From contig CAZWUO010000026.1 in the NCBI GenBank assembly GCA_964636675.1, forward strand, positions 1 to 27,051: a DNA stretch of 27,051 bases, given 5' to 3'. Below, in pieces: positions 1 to 8,734 of this stretch. Source of the DNA: JALUUH01 sp964636675 (GTDB lineage Bacteria > Pseudomonadota > Gammaproteobacteria > S012-40). Within the stretch, counting starts at the first letter, position 1. The number at the start of each line of letters is the position of its first letter. Below the pieces are notes generated by a model. It searched no databases and was not told the origin of the DNA. It saw only the letters and a list, made by a program, of their open reading frames with translations. A program made the translations under genes and the position numbers.

Positions 1-332
1 CAAAAATCATTATCTTACCCCATGAAGAATTATGCCCAGAAGGCAGCATCACTGAAGCTGCTGCAGGTGAAACTATTTGCGATGCATTATTAGGCGCGGG
101 AGTGGAAATTGAACACGCTTGCGAAAAATCATGCGCATGCACCACTTGCCACGTTTATGTCCGCGAAGGGCTGAGTTCGCTGAATGATGCGACGGATGAA
201 GAAGATGACTTATTGGACATGGCCTGGGGATTAGAGCCAGACTCACGCTTAAGCTGTCAAGCGCGGGTTAAGGAAGAAGATTTAGTCGTAGAAATTCCTA
301 AATATACGATCAACATGGTTTCTGAAAAATAG
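1..332 (+). CDS. fdx: ISC-type [2Fe-2S] ferredoxin, 5' end cut by the window
   Basis: This is the electron-transfer ferredoxin of the ISC iron-sulfur cluster assembly pathway, a soluble cytoplasmic protein. Reading in frame from base 3 gives KIIILPHEELCPEG and runs to the stop at 330-332. Bases 1-2 (CA) fit the last bases of a proline codon, so only the start codon and about one base are missing. The cluster-ligand pattern is visible as ACEKSCACTTC (three cysteines in the family spacing) plus a later cysteine in RLSCQARV. The C-terminal EDLVVEIPKYTIN also matches the family. iscX follows 42 bases downstream, the normal order at the end of an isc operon. Identification is by recognition of strong family motifs. 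Confidence 0.97.
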   Translation, partial: KIIILPHEELCPEGSITEAAAGETICDALLGAGVEIEHACEKSCACTTCHVYVREGLSSLNDATDEEDDLLDMAWGLEPDSRLSCQARVKEEDLVVEIPKYTINMVSEK

Positions 333-374
333 AAACATCCGGGTCACTCGTTACCTAATAACAGGAGCAAAAAA

Positions 375-575
375 ATGAGCCTAAAATGGACAGACAGCTT
401 AGAAATCGCACTTGCACTTGATGATAAATTTCCTAATGTTGACCCCAAACTTATTCGTTTTACTGACTTGCATAAATGGGTCTGTGATCTCGCCGAGTTT
501 GCTGACGACCCCGCAAGATCAGGAGAGAAAATTCTTGAGGCAATCCAAATGGCATGGATTGAAGAGAAAGATTAA
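375..575 (+). CDS. iscX: IscX, small acidic ISC regulator/adaptor
   Basis: This 66-residue acidic protein has the family hallmarks KWTD near the N-terminus, RFTDLHKWVCDL in the middle and GEKILEAIQMAW near the end. In known systems IscX binds the cysteine desulfurase IscS and iron and modulates cluster assembly. A good ribosome binding site (AGGAG) lies 8 bases upstream of the ATG. The gene follows fdx as the last isc gene. It is tail-to-tail with the minus-strand lipoprotein gene, only about 45 bases away, and I see no convincing terminator hairpin between them. Confidence 0.96.
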   Translation: MSLKWTDSLEIALALDDKFPNVDPKLIRFTDLHKWVCDLAEFADDPARSGEKILEAIQMAWIEEKD

Positions 576-620
576 ACCTGAAAGAGCTAGCCGCGCCCAA
601 AGACCAATAGCTAAACCGGT

Positions 621-3206
621 TTATGGCGGCGTAATAACGACACCATTTGTTGTATGCTGTAGCAGCGTAATATTACTATCCACAGGTTCAGTAAAGCCAT
701 CGACAGACTCTAATACACCATCGCCCTGATAAGCACCTAGATTTGGCGTGTATAAGCAGGTTTCATTGTTTTCACATAAGCCGTTATTATTTCCGATGTT
801 ATCTGAGACGATTTCTACTGAGTTCTCCAGATAAGGAACCGCAACCTCAAGCATTTTACCATTTTCTTCTTCGTCTTTTTTTAGACTCGTATGCTCGGCC
901 ATTATCGATGATATTGAGTTCGTATCGAGCAGGTTTGTACTCGTTGTAAGCAACCGCCAATCCATTAAAGTACATATTCCCGAGCTAAGTTCTGAATCAG
1001 ATAAACAAGCGCCTTTATAGGCGTCTTCATACTCCCCCCATCCTTGGCTAATCAACCCAGGAAGCAGTTTCCGTTCAGATAAAGAACCATTGATATCGTG
1101 AATGAAAACATCGGTAATTGCAGCATCCCCTAGAGCAATCGTAGTCACTGCATTACAGCTCGTAGAAGAGGAATTATTTTCGCAATTTACAGAATTATAA
1201 GCCGCAACAACATTGTTTAAAGTATTGGTATCAGAGTCACTCCCAGCGTCAATCAAAACACCATATGCAAAGTTATTCACGCTGGTTAAATTGGAAATAA
1301 AGTTATAATCACTTTGCGTAAATCCACCACCGGCAATCGTTTCACTGATAAACGCAATTCCAGCGCCATCGTTGGAAGAAATATAAGTATTCAGTAAAAT
1401 ATTACTCCGCGCTGAATTCAAGGACACCCCATGCCCGAGGTTATTAAAACTTGCGATATCAGATAAAATATTGTGATTACCTGTGACTCGAAAACCATCG
1501 CCAACATTCCAACTTGCGACCACATCAATTAATTTATTAAAACTCCCATTAATGACATAAGCCGCTTCATCAGCATCGAAGACATGAGTACGCGTTACCA
1601 CATTAAATATTTCATTATCCACGAACAAAGCGTCCGCACTCCCCTCATAACTCGCCGAAAGATCAGGGCTTTTATCAATTCTTATTCCAAATTTTTTACT
1701 ACTCTCAGCAAGCGTATTCTTAATCGTTGTCGCATAGGCTTCGTTTAACCATATTAGCGCCTCAGAAGCCTGTATTATGTGAAAATTATTCACTACATTA
1801 TTTGTTGCTCGCGATCCAGAGAGCGTTTTAATCACCAAGCCGTTGGCGTTACCCTGTGCATTCCTGTACTTCCCTTCAATCCAAGTATAACTAGCACCCG
1901 AAACTTCAATCGCATTCCTGCCATTGCTATAAGCAACAGTTTGAGTCACATCAGGAGCCGTCACCAACGCAACCCCATCAGCCTTAATCAAAAAATTCGA
2001 CCCGCCGGATTCTTTGATAATGTATATTGTCCCTGCAGCATCTAAAATAGGATCAGAACCAGCCACCTTAACAGGATTATTCCACCACATTCCTGATGTA
2101 GGCTCACCCAAGGAAGTCGCACTACCGTTTTGCGCAATATTGATACGCATCGACTTCCAAGATTCATTTTGAAAATCAATTAAGTCGGTCAAACCTTTCC
2201 CTGCAACAAAGCCGGCAGTGGATACCGTCACTACTCCTGCATCTTCTGAGCACTCCCAGAGAAACACATCTTGGTTATCCGTTGCTGATAGATCATCGCA
2301 ACTAGTGACAGATTCAGGCAAAGTAAAATAGCGTAACTCTCCACCATGCGCACAATGTAATACCGAGTTAGTGTCAGCACATTTTTTACCGCTATGGATC
2401 GGGACCGTACTATAATAAGAGTTCCAGCTAGCAGCTTCAGCTTTTGAAACTCTAATCTTGCTACAAGAAATACTAATATGTGGATCACTATTAGCAACAA
2501 CGCCACTAAGCTCATTCGACGCACAAAAACCGTTAGTATCCTCAAGCTGAATAACTTCAACCCTATACGCTTCACCTGATAATAATGATGTACTCAATTC
2601 AAAGTCCACATTATCAACACCATTACCTTGCAAGGTTTGCGTATTACCGCCTTGATCAACTAATTTTAACGAACCATCAAGGTTTTTAATAACCCCTTTT
2701 ACACGATAACTTTGCGGCGTATAAAAATCTATTTTTTCAGGCACAAGAAGTGCGTTTCCTTCAATATCTTGAATCGATGTCTTCAAGGTTATTACATAGT
2801 TAGTATCAGCGGGAAGGTCGGCGGCCGTATTATCGAAAGTGAAAACGAGTTTGAACTCACTGTCATTATAAGCCCAAGAACCAGGCAACTTAGGTTCAAC
2901 GGATAGACCAGACTCCAGCGCTTCAACACCCTTTATTGATTCACTGAATTGAATTGAGATTTTTTCCGTATATGCCGGCAAAGTTTTTTCATTTTTTAGC
3001 TCCGCTGGCTCATAACTAATGACAAATGGTGCAGTACGATCAGATGCGTCACTCACACCAAAAAGACCACCGCCACCCCCACAGGAGGACAACAGGAACC
3101 CCAGGAATGCAACTATCAGGAAATGAACGAATGTTTTCATAGATAACTGTAACTTGATCAGAGTTGGACTCGTAATTATACGTGAATTCGCAAAGTTTTT
3201 CAACAT
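621..3206 (-). CDS. Large surface lipoprotein: bacterial Ig-like domain plus right-handed beta-helix repeats
   Basis: The product is predicted to be an exported lipoprotein of about 861 residues. The hydrophobic stretch FLIVAFLGFLLSSCGGGG is a typical lipobox; with this start the lipidated cysteine is about residue 42. Just after it a SbsA-type Ig-like (Big_5-like) segment is visible (DRTAPFVISYEPAE … IQFSESI … DFYTP). Roughly residues 465-690 carry repeated Asn-rich turns with G-hG-h patterns (VGDGFRVTGNHNIL, NLGHGVSLNSARSNIL), typical of parallel beta-helix proteins. Start choice: ATG at 3206 has a good ribosome site (AAGGACAAGG) but gives a long n-region. ATG at 3140 gives a classical 20-residue signal peptide but has no clear ribosome site. 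Its ligand is unknown; a polysaccharide-binding or adhesive role is inference. Confidence 0.8.
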   Translation of the reverse strand: MLKNFANSRIITSPTLIKLQLSMKTFVHFLIVAFLGFLLSSCGGGGGLFGVSDASDRTAPFVISYEPAELKNEKTLPAYTEKISIQFSESIKGVEALESGLSVEPKLPGSWAYNDSEFKLVFTFDNTAADLPADTNYVITLKTSIQDIEGNALLVPEKIDFYTPQSYRVKGVIKNLDGSLKLVDQGGNTQTLQGNGVDNVDFELSTSLLSGEAYRVEVIQLEDTNGFCASNELSGVVANSDPHISISCSKIRVSKAEAASWNSYYSTVPIHSGKKCADTNSVLHCAHGGELRYFTLPESVTSCDDLSATDNQDVFLWECSEDAGVVTVSTAGFVAGKGLTDLIDFQNESWKSMRINIAQNGSATSLGEPTSGMWWNNPVKVAGSDPILDAAGTIYIIKESGGSNFLIKADGVALVTAPDVTQTVAYSNGRNAIEVSGASYTWIEGKYRNAQGNANGLVIKTLSGSRATNNVVNNFHIIQASEALIWLNEAYATTIKNTLAESSKKFGIRIDKSPDLSASYEGSADALFVDNEIFNVVTRTHVFDADEAAYVINGSFNKLIDVVASWNVGDGFRVTGNHNILSDIASFNNLGHGVSLNSARSNILLNTYISSNDGAGIAFISETIAGGGFTQSDYNFISNLTSVNNFAYGVLIDAGSDSDTNTLNNVVAAYNSVNCENNSSSTSCNAVTTIALGDAAITDVFIHDINGSLSERKLLPGLISQGWGEYEDAYKGACLSDSELSSGICTLMDWRLLTTSTNLLDTNSISSIMAEHTSLKKDEEENGKMLEVAVPYLENSVEIVSDNIGNNNGLCENNETCLYTPNLGAYQGDGVLESVDGFTEPVDSNITLLQHTTNGVVITPP

Positions 3207-3717
3207 CCTTGTCCTTTTTTGACTAAAAAACACTCTTTTATAGCAAGCAAAATAAGTTTTAATTTCAACACCTTAAAGATCATACCTGATGTCACTTATC
3301 TGCCAATCTATAATTAGAAATCGAATAAGCTTATTCAGCACCTTCTTTGAAGCCCAAATAATGCGCCCCCACTTAACCGGAATTTTAGCGTTATTGCAAA
3401 CCCAAGTAACCCGAATTTTTAGCCCTTGCCCCGCAAGACAAAGACCATGAAAAAACGCGTCACTATTATCCTAGAATCCGCAGTTGGACGGCATGCAGAG
3501 TGCGCTTATAAGTGTGAAGAGCAAGACGCGATGAGGCGAAATAGCCCGCTATTGCAACGATTCGCAACAACGCTATTCACGCTTAAAGGCGTGCTATTCA
3601 TGGCGTAGCGCGCTCATCTTCTGAGTGAATTCGACAAACAAGCTCATGCGTTTTCTCATCAATCGCTTAACGATACCTCATAGTGATCAACTGCGGAATC
3701 TAGATTTATGCGGATGA
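3207..3717. other. Gene-free stretch with a direct repeat and palindromes
   Basis: About 500 bases lie between two minus-strand genes. The right-hand side is the downstream end of the beta-barrel gene and the left side should hold the promoter of the lipoprotein gene. I see a perfect 14-base palindrome, GAATAAGCTTATTC, at 3323-3336. There is an imperfect direct repeat of about 20 bases (core TAACCsGAATTTTtAGC) at 3371-3389 and 3404-3423. A short hairpin CACGC/GCGTG lies near 3578-3593, with GCTATTCA repeated on either side. The only open frame (3426-3608, 60 codons) has no family resemblance and I do not call it. The repeats could be remnants of a mobile element. Confidence 0.5.
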
Positions 3718-5481
3718 TTAGAAAGACGCACTCCAACTGAGCATAACCAATGAGTGATCGCGATGGTAACCAAATTCAGTATTTTCGTCACCGCCAAAAA
3801 GGTAAGCTTTTAACGCAAAAGAAATATGGCGATTACCATTAAACTTGATATATGGATTAAAAAAAAACTCATATTTATCGAGTCCGATAACGTAGTGAAA
3901 CCCATACTTCCAACGATTACTCACTGAACGCCTCGCTAGCTCACCCGATAAACGTAGTCGAGTCTTTCTATCAAGTAAGACCTCTTTGCTGCCTAACTGG
4001 CGCCCAGAGAACTGCAGCACAAAATCAGTTCGTGATAAATTTGGCTGAAAATTCGCTTGAATAAGCCATTCAAGCGCCATCACAGTGGCATAACTATAAT
4101 CACGCTTAGTGACGGGAGCAGCACTGACAAACGCTGTCTCAAACATCCAATCACGCGTCCCCTCTTCGAAACTAACAATCCAACTCGCCGGATGCTCAGG
4201 TATTAAGGTACTCGCTGAAACTCCTGCTAAGGCTGTAGATGCATCACTACCCGTTGCCAAGGCCTGCAAAATTGGCTGACTAATTCGATAATACGGACTC
4301 GATCTTTTAGCGTACTGAAATGTAAAGGCATGATATGCATAGCTTAACTCTCGACTAAGCCTAATACCTGCACCACCCGCCTGGAACCTATCTTCATCTT
4401 GACGCGTCCCATTTTTCACCAGATATCTAAGAGTATCCGGTGTTTCAATATCCATTATACGGCCATCGCTCTCACTCAACGGATGCCAGATACTTGCATT
4501 ATCCGGCATTATCGCAGGCCTAAATAGAGGCATCCACAATAGATCCACTTGGTAATCGGCCACCATTAACTCCCCACGTAAATTCAAGGATGATCTTCTA
4601 CGTGCAAGAATATTTTCGTCCAAACGATACCGAGTTAAATCTTTGACACTCAAACGATCACTCAGCGAATCATGCTTACCCGTGCCCCAAGGAACTAATT
4701 GTGCACCCATAGTCCATCGATTTGTATCTTGAATATGCTGGATAAACGTAGGCAAATAATCAAACTTCGTCTTTTGTACCGCAAATTCACCCGATTGCTC
4801 AAAAATATCCATACGCAAGCCATAAGCAAAATTAGTATGCTCATTAACTGCGGATAAATGTCCCAAAGAGGCGGTAAAATAGCTCGCAGTGTTCAATTCA
4901 TCATTTTGCTTCCAGCCACTGAATTCACCTTTTAGATAACCGTTGAATAAGCGCTTTGAACGCATTAATTGATCGCTTAAGGTCAGCGGGAGCGCCAATA
5001 TGAGATACTCGGTAATTCGGTGAGTCTTCTGTGAGGTGCGTATTTCGGAAAAACCTAAATGCGCCAGTTCATCATGCCTATGCCAGTAATACACATCTTC
5101 GTACATAGCGCCAGCATGCACCCAAAAACCAGGGCCACCCTCTATTTTTCGCAAATAGGATTTAATACCCGCTGCTTGTAACTTCTTGCGTACAAGCTCA
5201 GCGTCCCCTCGTTTAAGATAAACACCCAAACTCAAAGTTTTGAGTTGTACCGTAATCTCCTGCTGACGCATTACTACTTTTTGCGCGTTTGCGAGCAAGC
5301 CTGCAAAAATTTCTTGGGCTTCTTGCAGATCCGTAAAACGGATAATGACCTTCCCCTCCTCTGCTTGAAATGCTGGATACTTAAGTTCTTCCGCTTGGAC
5401 AATACTCACTAAGGCACAGCAAAAACATACTGCCGAGATCGGCAATAACAAAGCCTTAAACCATTCCAAACCAAAAAACAT
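3718..5481 (-). CDS. Outer-membrane beta-barrel protein with SPOR-like N-terminal region
   Basis: The product is about 587 residues. It has a signal peptide (MFFGLEWFKALLLPISAVCFCCA, cleaved near VQA-EE). A soluble N-terminal part of about 100 residues follows, with two SPOR-like stretches (GVYLKRGDAELVRKKL; GFWVHAGAMYEDVYYW). The remaining 430 residues or so show alternating aromatic/polar strands and end in SWSASF. A terminal Phe with alternating hydrophobics is the usual recognition signal for the BAM complex. The ATG at 5481 is preferred, with GGAAG upstream; an in-frame TTG at 5499 is less likely. The cytochrome-porin gene lies 99 bases upstream on the same strand, so the two may be co-transcribed. 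Substrate unknown; a transport or export pore is inference. Confidence 0.72.
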   Translation of the reverse strand: MFFGLEWFKALLLPISAVCFCCALVSIVQAEELKYPAFQAEEGKVIIRFTDLQEAQEIFAGLLANAQKVVMRQQEITVQLKTLSLGVYLKRGDAELVRKKLQAAGIKSYLRKIEGGPGFWVHAGAMYEDVYYWHRHDELAHLGFSEIRTSQKTHRITEYLILALPLTLSDQLMRSKRLFNGYLKGEFSGWKQNDELNTASYFTASLGHLSAVNEHTNFAYGLRMDIFEQSGEFAVQKTKFDYLPTFIQHIQDTNRWTMGAQLVPWGTGKHDSLSDRLSVKDLTRYRLDENILARRRSSLNLRGELMVADYQVDLLWMPLFRPAIMPDNASIWHPLSESDGRIMDIETPDTLRYLVKNGTRQDEDRFQAGGAGIRLSRELSYAYHAFTFQYAKRSSPYYRISQPILQALATGSDASTALAGVSASTLIPEHPASWIVSFEEGTRDWMFETAFVSAAPVTKRDYSYATVMALEWLIQANFQPNLSRTDFVLQFSGRQLGSKEVLLDRKTRLRLSGELARRSVSNRWKYGFHYVIGLDKYEFFFNPYIKFNGNRHISFALKAYLFGGDENTEFGYHRDHSLVMLSWSASF

Positions 5482-5580
5482 AGTAACTAAGTCTTCCAAA
5501 AATAACGGACGGAATTCCGCTATCTATATATCGGAAGAATGCCTAGCTGAGTTAAATATTAGAGCTGTAAGTATTGAAAT

Positions 5581-6849
5581 TTAAAAGGAAAGATCGAAAC
5601 CTAGAGAAAGATAGTCTTCTTTATCTTCATGCCCAACAAAATCCACATCATTGTCAATTGGCAATAAATCCAGGGTTATTTCGAGAATAAGTCGCGCATT
5701 TCGCGCCATGTAAAAAGAAGCAGATGTGGTAATTGCATTTAAATCAAGCCCTTCGTAAATCGTACCGGAACCATCAAAATCCCCTGCCGTTGCATAGTTA
5801 TACAGCAAAGAAAATGTAAGTTCGTCACTCGCGAAATAATCCGCGCCGATAAACCCTGCGTACCAAATATATCGATCGCCTGGAACAATAAAGTCAACCC
5901 ACTGATTCATCAACCCTTGACCGTAAAAACGCACTGAATTATTCGCCTTCATCGCAAAATCCAACCCAAAAATCAATCGCGTACTCTCCGCATCACCCGG
6001 TTGATCAGCAAGAACCCCTGACACAGACTGCTGTCGTCCATTCAACCAAAAAAAACCCGTGTCAAATAACGAGAACTTCATACGAAAATAGGCATAAAAA
6101 TTTTTTCGCGTATTATTGTCAAAAAAATAATTATCGCGATTAATCCCAGCCGCATTCGCAGGCGCACCCGGTATCGCATCACTGCCGTTAGTCACGCCTA
6201 CACTGACTGGTAAATCATCAAAATAACCATCAACCCGAATCCCTCGATCTATCCCAAGACGACTCAATTGATAGGCCAAATAAGGTTGAAAAGTCAGCCT
6301 CGTTTTAGAATTAAACATCACATCAGTCACTAAAAACTGCCCAAATTTAACATTCATCGGCAGCAAACCACGCGAACGGTAACGCACCCAGCCTTCATTC
6401 AACACAATTGCGCCCTCATTAATTGCAGGCGCAAATGTCCCTACGAATAAAAAATCCAATTGATCAGATACGGCAGACCCAGATATCAGCTTAATCTGAT
6501 CCGGCGCATGCATATCAAAATAATTGCTCACCCCGGCTTCCCCCGTTGCAAAGTCCAATATCTCGCTACCTCTTCTCAACTGCATGAAGGCGCTAGCCCG
6601 AACTGAAAAAGGGAACGCCTTAGTGAGCTCCAATTTGTCATCCTTGGTATTCACATCATCTGATTTCTTGTTAAACGGTACGACACCCGTCACCGCAAAC
6701 CTTTGGCCGAGGTCGTTAAGCGCGGGCGCAGCGGAATGACAAGCAGTGCAACTAACATGGTAAGTCCGCGAGTACAAAGGACTGGAATGAACAATGGCTA
6801 CCTGCGCACACGCAAACCCTATCCAGAATAGACGCATAATCGCTTTCAT
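5581..6849 (-). CDS. Exported monoheme cytochrome c / porin fusion (Cyc2-like architecture)
   Basis: The product is 422 residues. A signal peptide covers residues 1 to about 23. One c-type heme motif CTACH (residues 34-38) is followed by PALNDLGQRFAVTG. The rest has aromatic-rich amphipathic strands ending in LSLGFDLSF, as in outer-membrane porins. A single heme domain immediately before a porin barrel is the architecture of Cyc2, the outer-membrane iron oxidase of iron-oxidising bacteria, and of a wider group of uncharacterised porins with an N-terminal CXXCH. Electron transfer across the outer membrane is therefore a reasonable inference, not a demonstrated function. ATG at 6849 is preceded by TTTAGGTCATA. 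The gene is divergent from ndk, with about 300 bases between them. Confidence 0.75.
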   Translation of the reverse strand: MKAIMRLFWIGFACAQVAIVHSSPLYSRTYHVSCTACHSAAPALNDLGQRFAVTGVVPFNKKSDDVNTKDDKLELTKAFPFSVRASAFMQLRRGSEILDFATGEAGVSNYFDMHAPDQIKLISGSAVSDQLDFLFVGTFAPAINEGAIVLNEGWVRYRSRGLLPMNVKFGQFLVTDVMFNSKTRLTFQPYLAYQLSRLGIDRGIRVDGYFDDLPVSVGVTNGSDAIPGAPANAAGINRDNYFFDNNTRKNFYAYFRMKFSLFDTGFFWLNGRQQSVSGVLADQPGDAESTRLIFGLDFAMKANNSVRFYGQGLMNQWVDFIVPGDRYIWYAGFIGADYFASDELTFSLLYNYATAGDFDGSGTIYEGLDLNAITTSASFYMARNARLILEITLDLLPIDNDVDFVGHEDKEDYLSLGFDLSF

Positions 6850-7154
6850 TTATGACCTAAACTCTGCAAGTTTTAACTACCTCGAAGGTGATGAGCAAGA
6901 GTGTCTAAACAGCTGATTTAAAAAGTTAATCCTCAGCTGAGTCCCACTGATCAATATGGCGACAACCGCGAAAAAATCCTTTAGACGCGGCTGATTTGAA
7001 TAATCTTTAAATATCGTGAAAAATAAAGTGCAATAAAGAGTGCAACAAGTAGTTGGCTGAAAAGTGCGCGAAATGCTAAAATCCGCGCCTTTCGTAATCT
7101 TTGCTGCCTAAATCCCGAATTTGCTTTAGGTATCACATACACATGGAGTAACTC
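6850..7154. other. Divergent intergenic region between the cytochrome-porin gene and ndk
   Basis: About 305 bases must hold the promoters of both flanking genes. One inverted repeat is visible: CAGCTGA (6910-6916) and TCAGCTG (6933-6939), separated by 16 bases. It could be a hairpin or an operator for the minus-strand gene. A plausible sigma-70 promoter for ndk is listed separately. I see no small gene here. Confidence 0.5.
7053..7082 (+). promoter_or_regulatory. Candidate sigma-70 promoter of ndk
   Basis: TTGGCT at 7053-7058 (consensus TTGACA) and TAAAAT at 7077-7082 (consensus TATAAT) are separated by 18 bases. Transcription would start near 7089 and give a leader of about 65 bases before the ndk ATG. 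This is by inspection only. Confidence 0.45.
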
Positions 7155-7580
7155 ATGGCCGTTGAACGTACTATTTCTATTATTAAACCTGACGCAGTCG
7201 CTAAAAATGTAATTGGTGAAATTTATGCCCGCTTCGAAAAAGCAGGCCTTAAAATTATTGCTGCTAAAATGGCTCATTTATCCAAAGAACAAGCGGGTGA
7301 GTTTTACGCAGTCCATAAAGAACGGCCGTTTTACAACGACTTAGTCGGTTTCATGACCTCAGGCCCGGTCATGATTCAGATCCTTGAAGGCGAGAATGCC
7401 ATTGCAAAGAACCGCGATGTAATGGGTGCTACCAACCCCAAAGAAGCCGCTCCGGGCACAATTCGGGCGGATTTCGCTGACAGCATCGATGCAAACGCAG
7501 TACACGGCTCAGATGCTCCGGAGACGGCAGCACAAGAAATTGCCTTTTTTTTCGATAATACCGAAATCTGTGCGCGCTAA
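7155..7580 (+). CDS. ndk: Nucleoside diphosphate kinase
   Basis: The enzyme transfers the terminal phosphate between nucleoside tri- and diphosphates through a phosphohistidine and balances cellular NTP and dNTP pools. The 141-residue length is normal. The N-terminal ERTISIIKPDAV motif is present. The catalytic histidine lies in NAVHGSDA (His117). The C-terminal EIAFFF is also typical. GGAG lies 8 bases before the ATG. rlmN follows after 14 bases, the classic gammaproteobacterial ndk-rlmN pair. Confidence 0.98.
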   Translation: MAVERTISIIKPDAVAKNVIGEIYARFEKAGLKIIAAKMAHLSKEQAGEFYAVHKERPFYNDLVGFMTSGPVMIQILEGENAIAKNRDVMGATNPKEAAPGTIRADFADSIDANAVHGSDAPETAAQEIAFFFDNTEICAR

Positions 7581-7594
7581 GAACTGAATATAAT

Positions 7595-8734
7595 ATGTCC
7601 GTTATTGCTCCAAAAACGAATTTGTTGAATTTCGACCCCAAAGGGTTACAGCAGTTTTTTTCCAACCATGGTGAAAAACCTTTTCGTTCAACACAATTAT
7701 TAAAATGGATATACCATCGAGGTATATCCGATTTTGCAGCAATGACGGACTTATCTAAGGGCTTAAGAACACGGCTTAATGCCTGTGCCGAAATTCGACC
7801 ACCTGAAATGCTAGTCGAGCAAGACTCAAAAGACGGAACCCGCAAATGGCTATTGCGTCTTGATGATGGTAATTGCATCGAAACAGTGTTTATTCCTGAA
7901 TCAGATCGCGGCACCTTGTGTATTTCTTCACAAGTTGGATGCATTTTAAACTGCTCTTTTTGCTCTACGGCCAAACAGGGATTTAGTCGCAATCTCAGCA
8001 CCGCCGAAATTATTGGACAAGTTTGGATAGCCGCTAAAATGCTTGGGCAATTTGAGTTAAATCAACAACATCGCATTATTACCAATGTGGTATTAATGGG
8101 TATGGGCGAGCCTTTGCTAAACTACGAGCAGGTAGTACCTGCACTCCGCCTCATGATGGAAGACAATGCCTTTGGATTATCCAAACGTCGCGTCACATTG
8201 AGTACTGCGGGTATCGTCCCTGCACTGGACAAATTACGCGACGAATGTGATGTTAGCCTCGCTATTTCATTACATGCAACCAGCGACGAATTACGCAATA
8301 AATTAGTACCGGTAAACAAAAAATATCCGATTGCTGATTTACTTGCCGCTTGTAAAAGATACCTCGAAGGCACCGCTAGAAAAAAAATCACCTTTGAATA
8401 TGTCATGCTCAGCGAAATCAATGATCAACCCAAACATGCCAAAGAATTGGTAAAACTATTGGAAGGCATTCCGGCAAAAATCAACCTTATTCCGTTCAAC
8501 CCCTACCCCCATTCTGTCTACAAAACATCCTCACAAGCCGCTATAGACACGTTTTACAATATTCTGTATCGAGCAGGAATGACAACAATTACCCGCCGCA
8601 CCCGAGGGGACGACATTGATGCAGCTTGCGGCCAACTGGCTGGAAAAGTGCTTGACCGAACAAAACGCAGTGAACGCATAAAGAGACAAGCGAATGAGAC
8701 TACCGGGGGGGGAGAAACCTGTCATTCAAACTAA
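7595..8734 (+). CDS. rlmN: Dual-specificity 23S rRNA/tRNA adenine C2-methyltransferase
   Basis: This radical SAM enzyme methylates C2 of A2503 in 23S rRNA and A37 in some tRNAs. The 379 residues include the CX3CX2C cluster motif (Cys116, Cys120, Cys123). Cys109 in GTLCISSQ and Cys345 in DAACGQLAGK match the two catalytic cysteines of the E. coli enzyme (118 and 355). Motifs MGMGEPLLN and TLSTAGIVP are also present. The C-terminal tail is read through a run of eight G bases (8705-8712) and overlaps the start of pilF by about 41 bases. A slip in that run would change only the tail beyond the catalytic core. Confidence 0.97.
   Translation: MSVIAPKTNLLNFDPKGLQQFFSNHGEKPFRSTQLLKWIYHRGISDFAAMTDLSKGLRTRLNACAEIRPPEMLVEQDSKDGTRKWLLRLDDGNCIETVFIPESDRGTLCISSQVGCILNCSFCSTAKQGFSRNLSTAEIIGQVWIAAKMLGQFELNQQHRIITNVVLMGMGEPLLNYEQVVPALRLMMEDNAFGLSKRRVTLSTAGIVPALDKLRDECDVSLAISLHATSDELRNKLVPVNKKYPIADLLAACKRYLEGTARKKITFEYVMLSEINDQPKHAKELVKLLEGIPAKINLIPFNPYPHSVYKTSSQAAIDTFYNILYRAGMTTITRRTRGDDIDAACGQLAGKVLDRTKRSERIKRQANETTGGGETCHSN

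Noticed and set aside
412..729. Plus-strand open frame overlapping iscX and the end of the beta-helix gene
   Set aside because: It overlaps two supported genes in another frame and has no ribosome site or family resemblance.
3426..3608. 60-codon frame in the gene-free stretch
   Set aside because: TTG start, no convincing ribosome site, no recognisable motif; described only as intergenic.
7429..8001. Minus-strand open frame of 190 codons across ndk and rlmN
   Set aside because: Both plus-strand genes are certain; this is a shadow frame.
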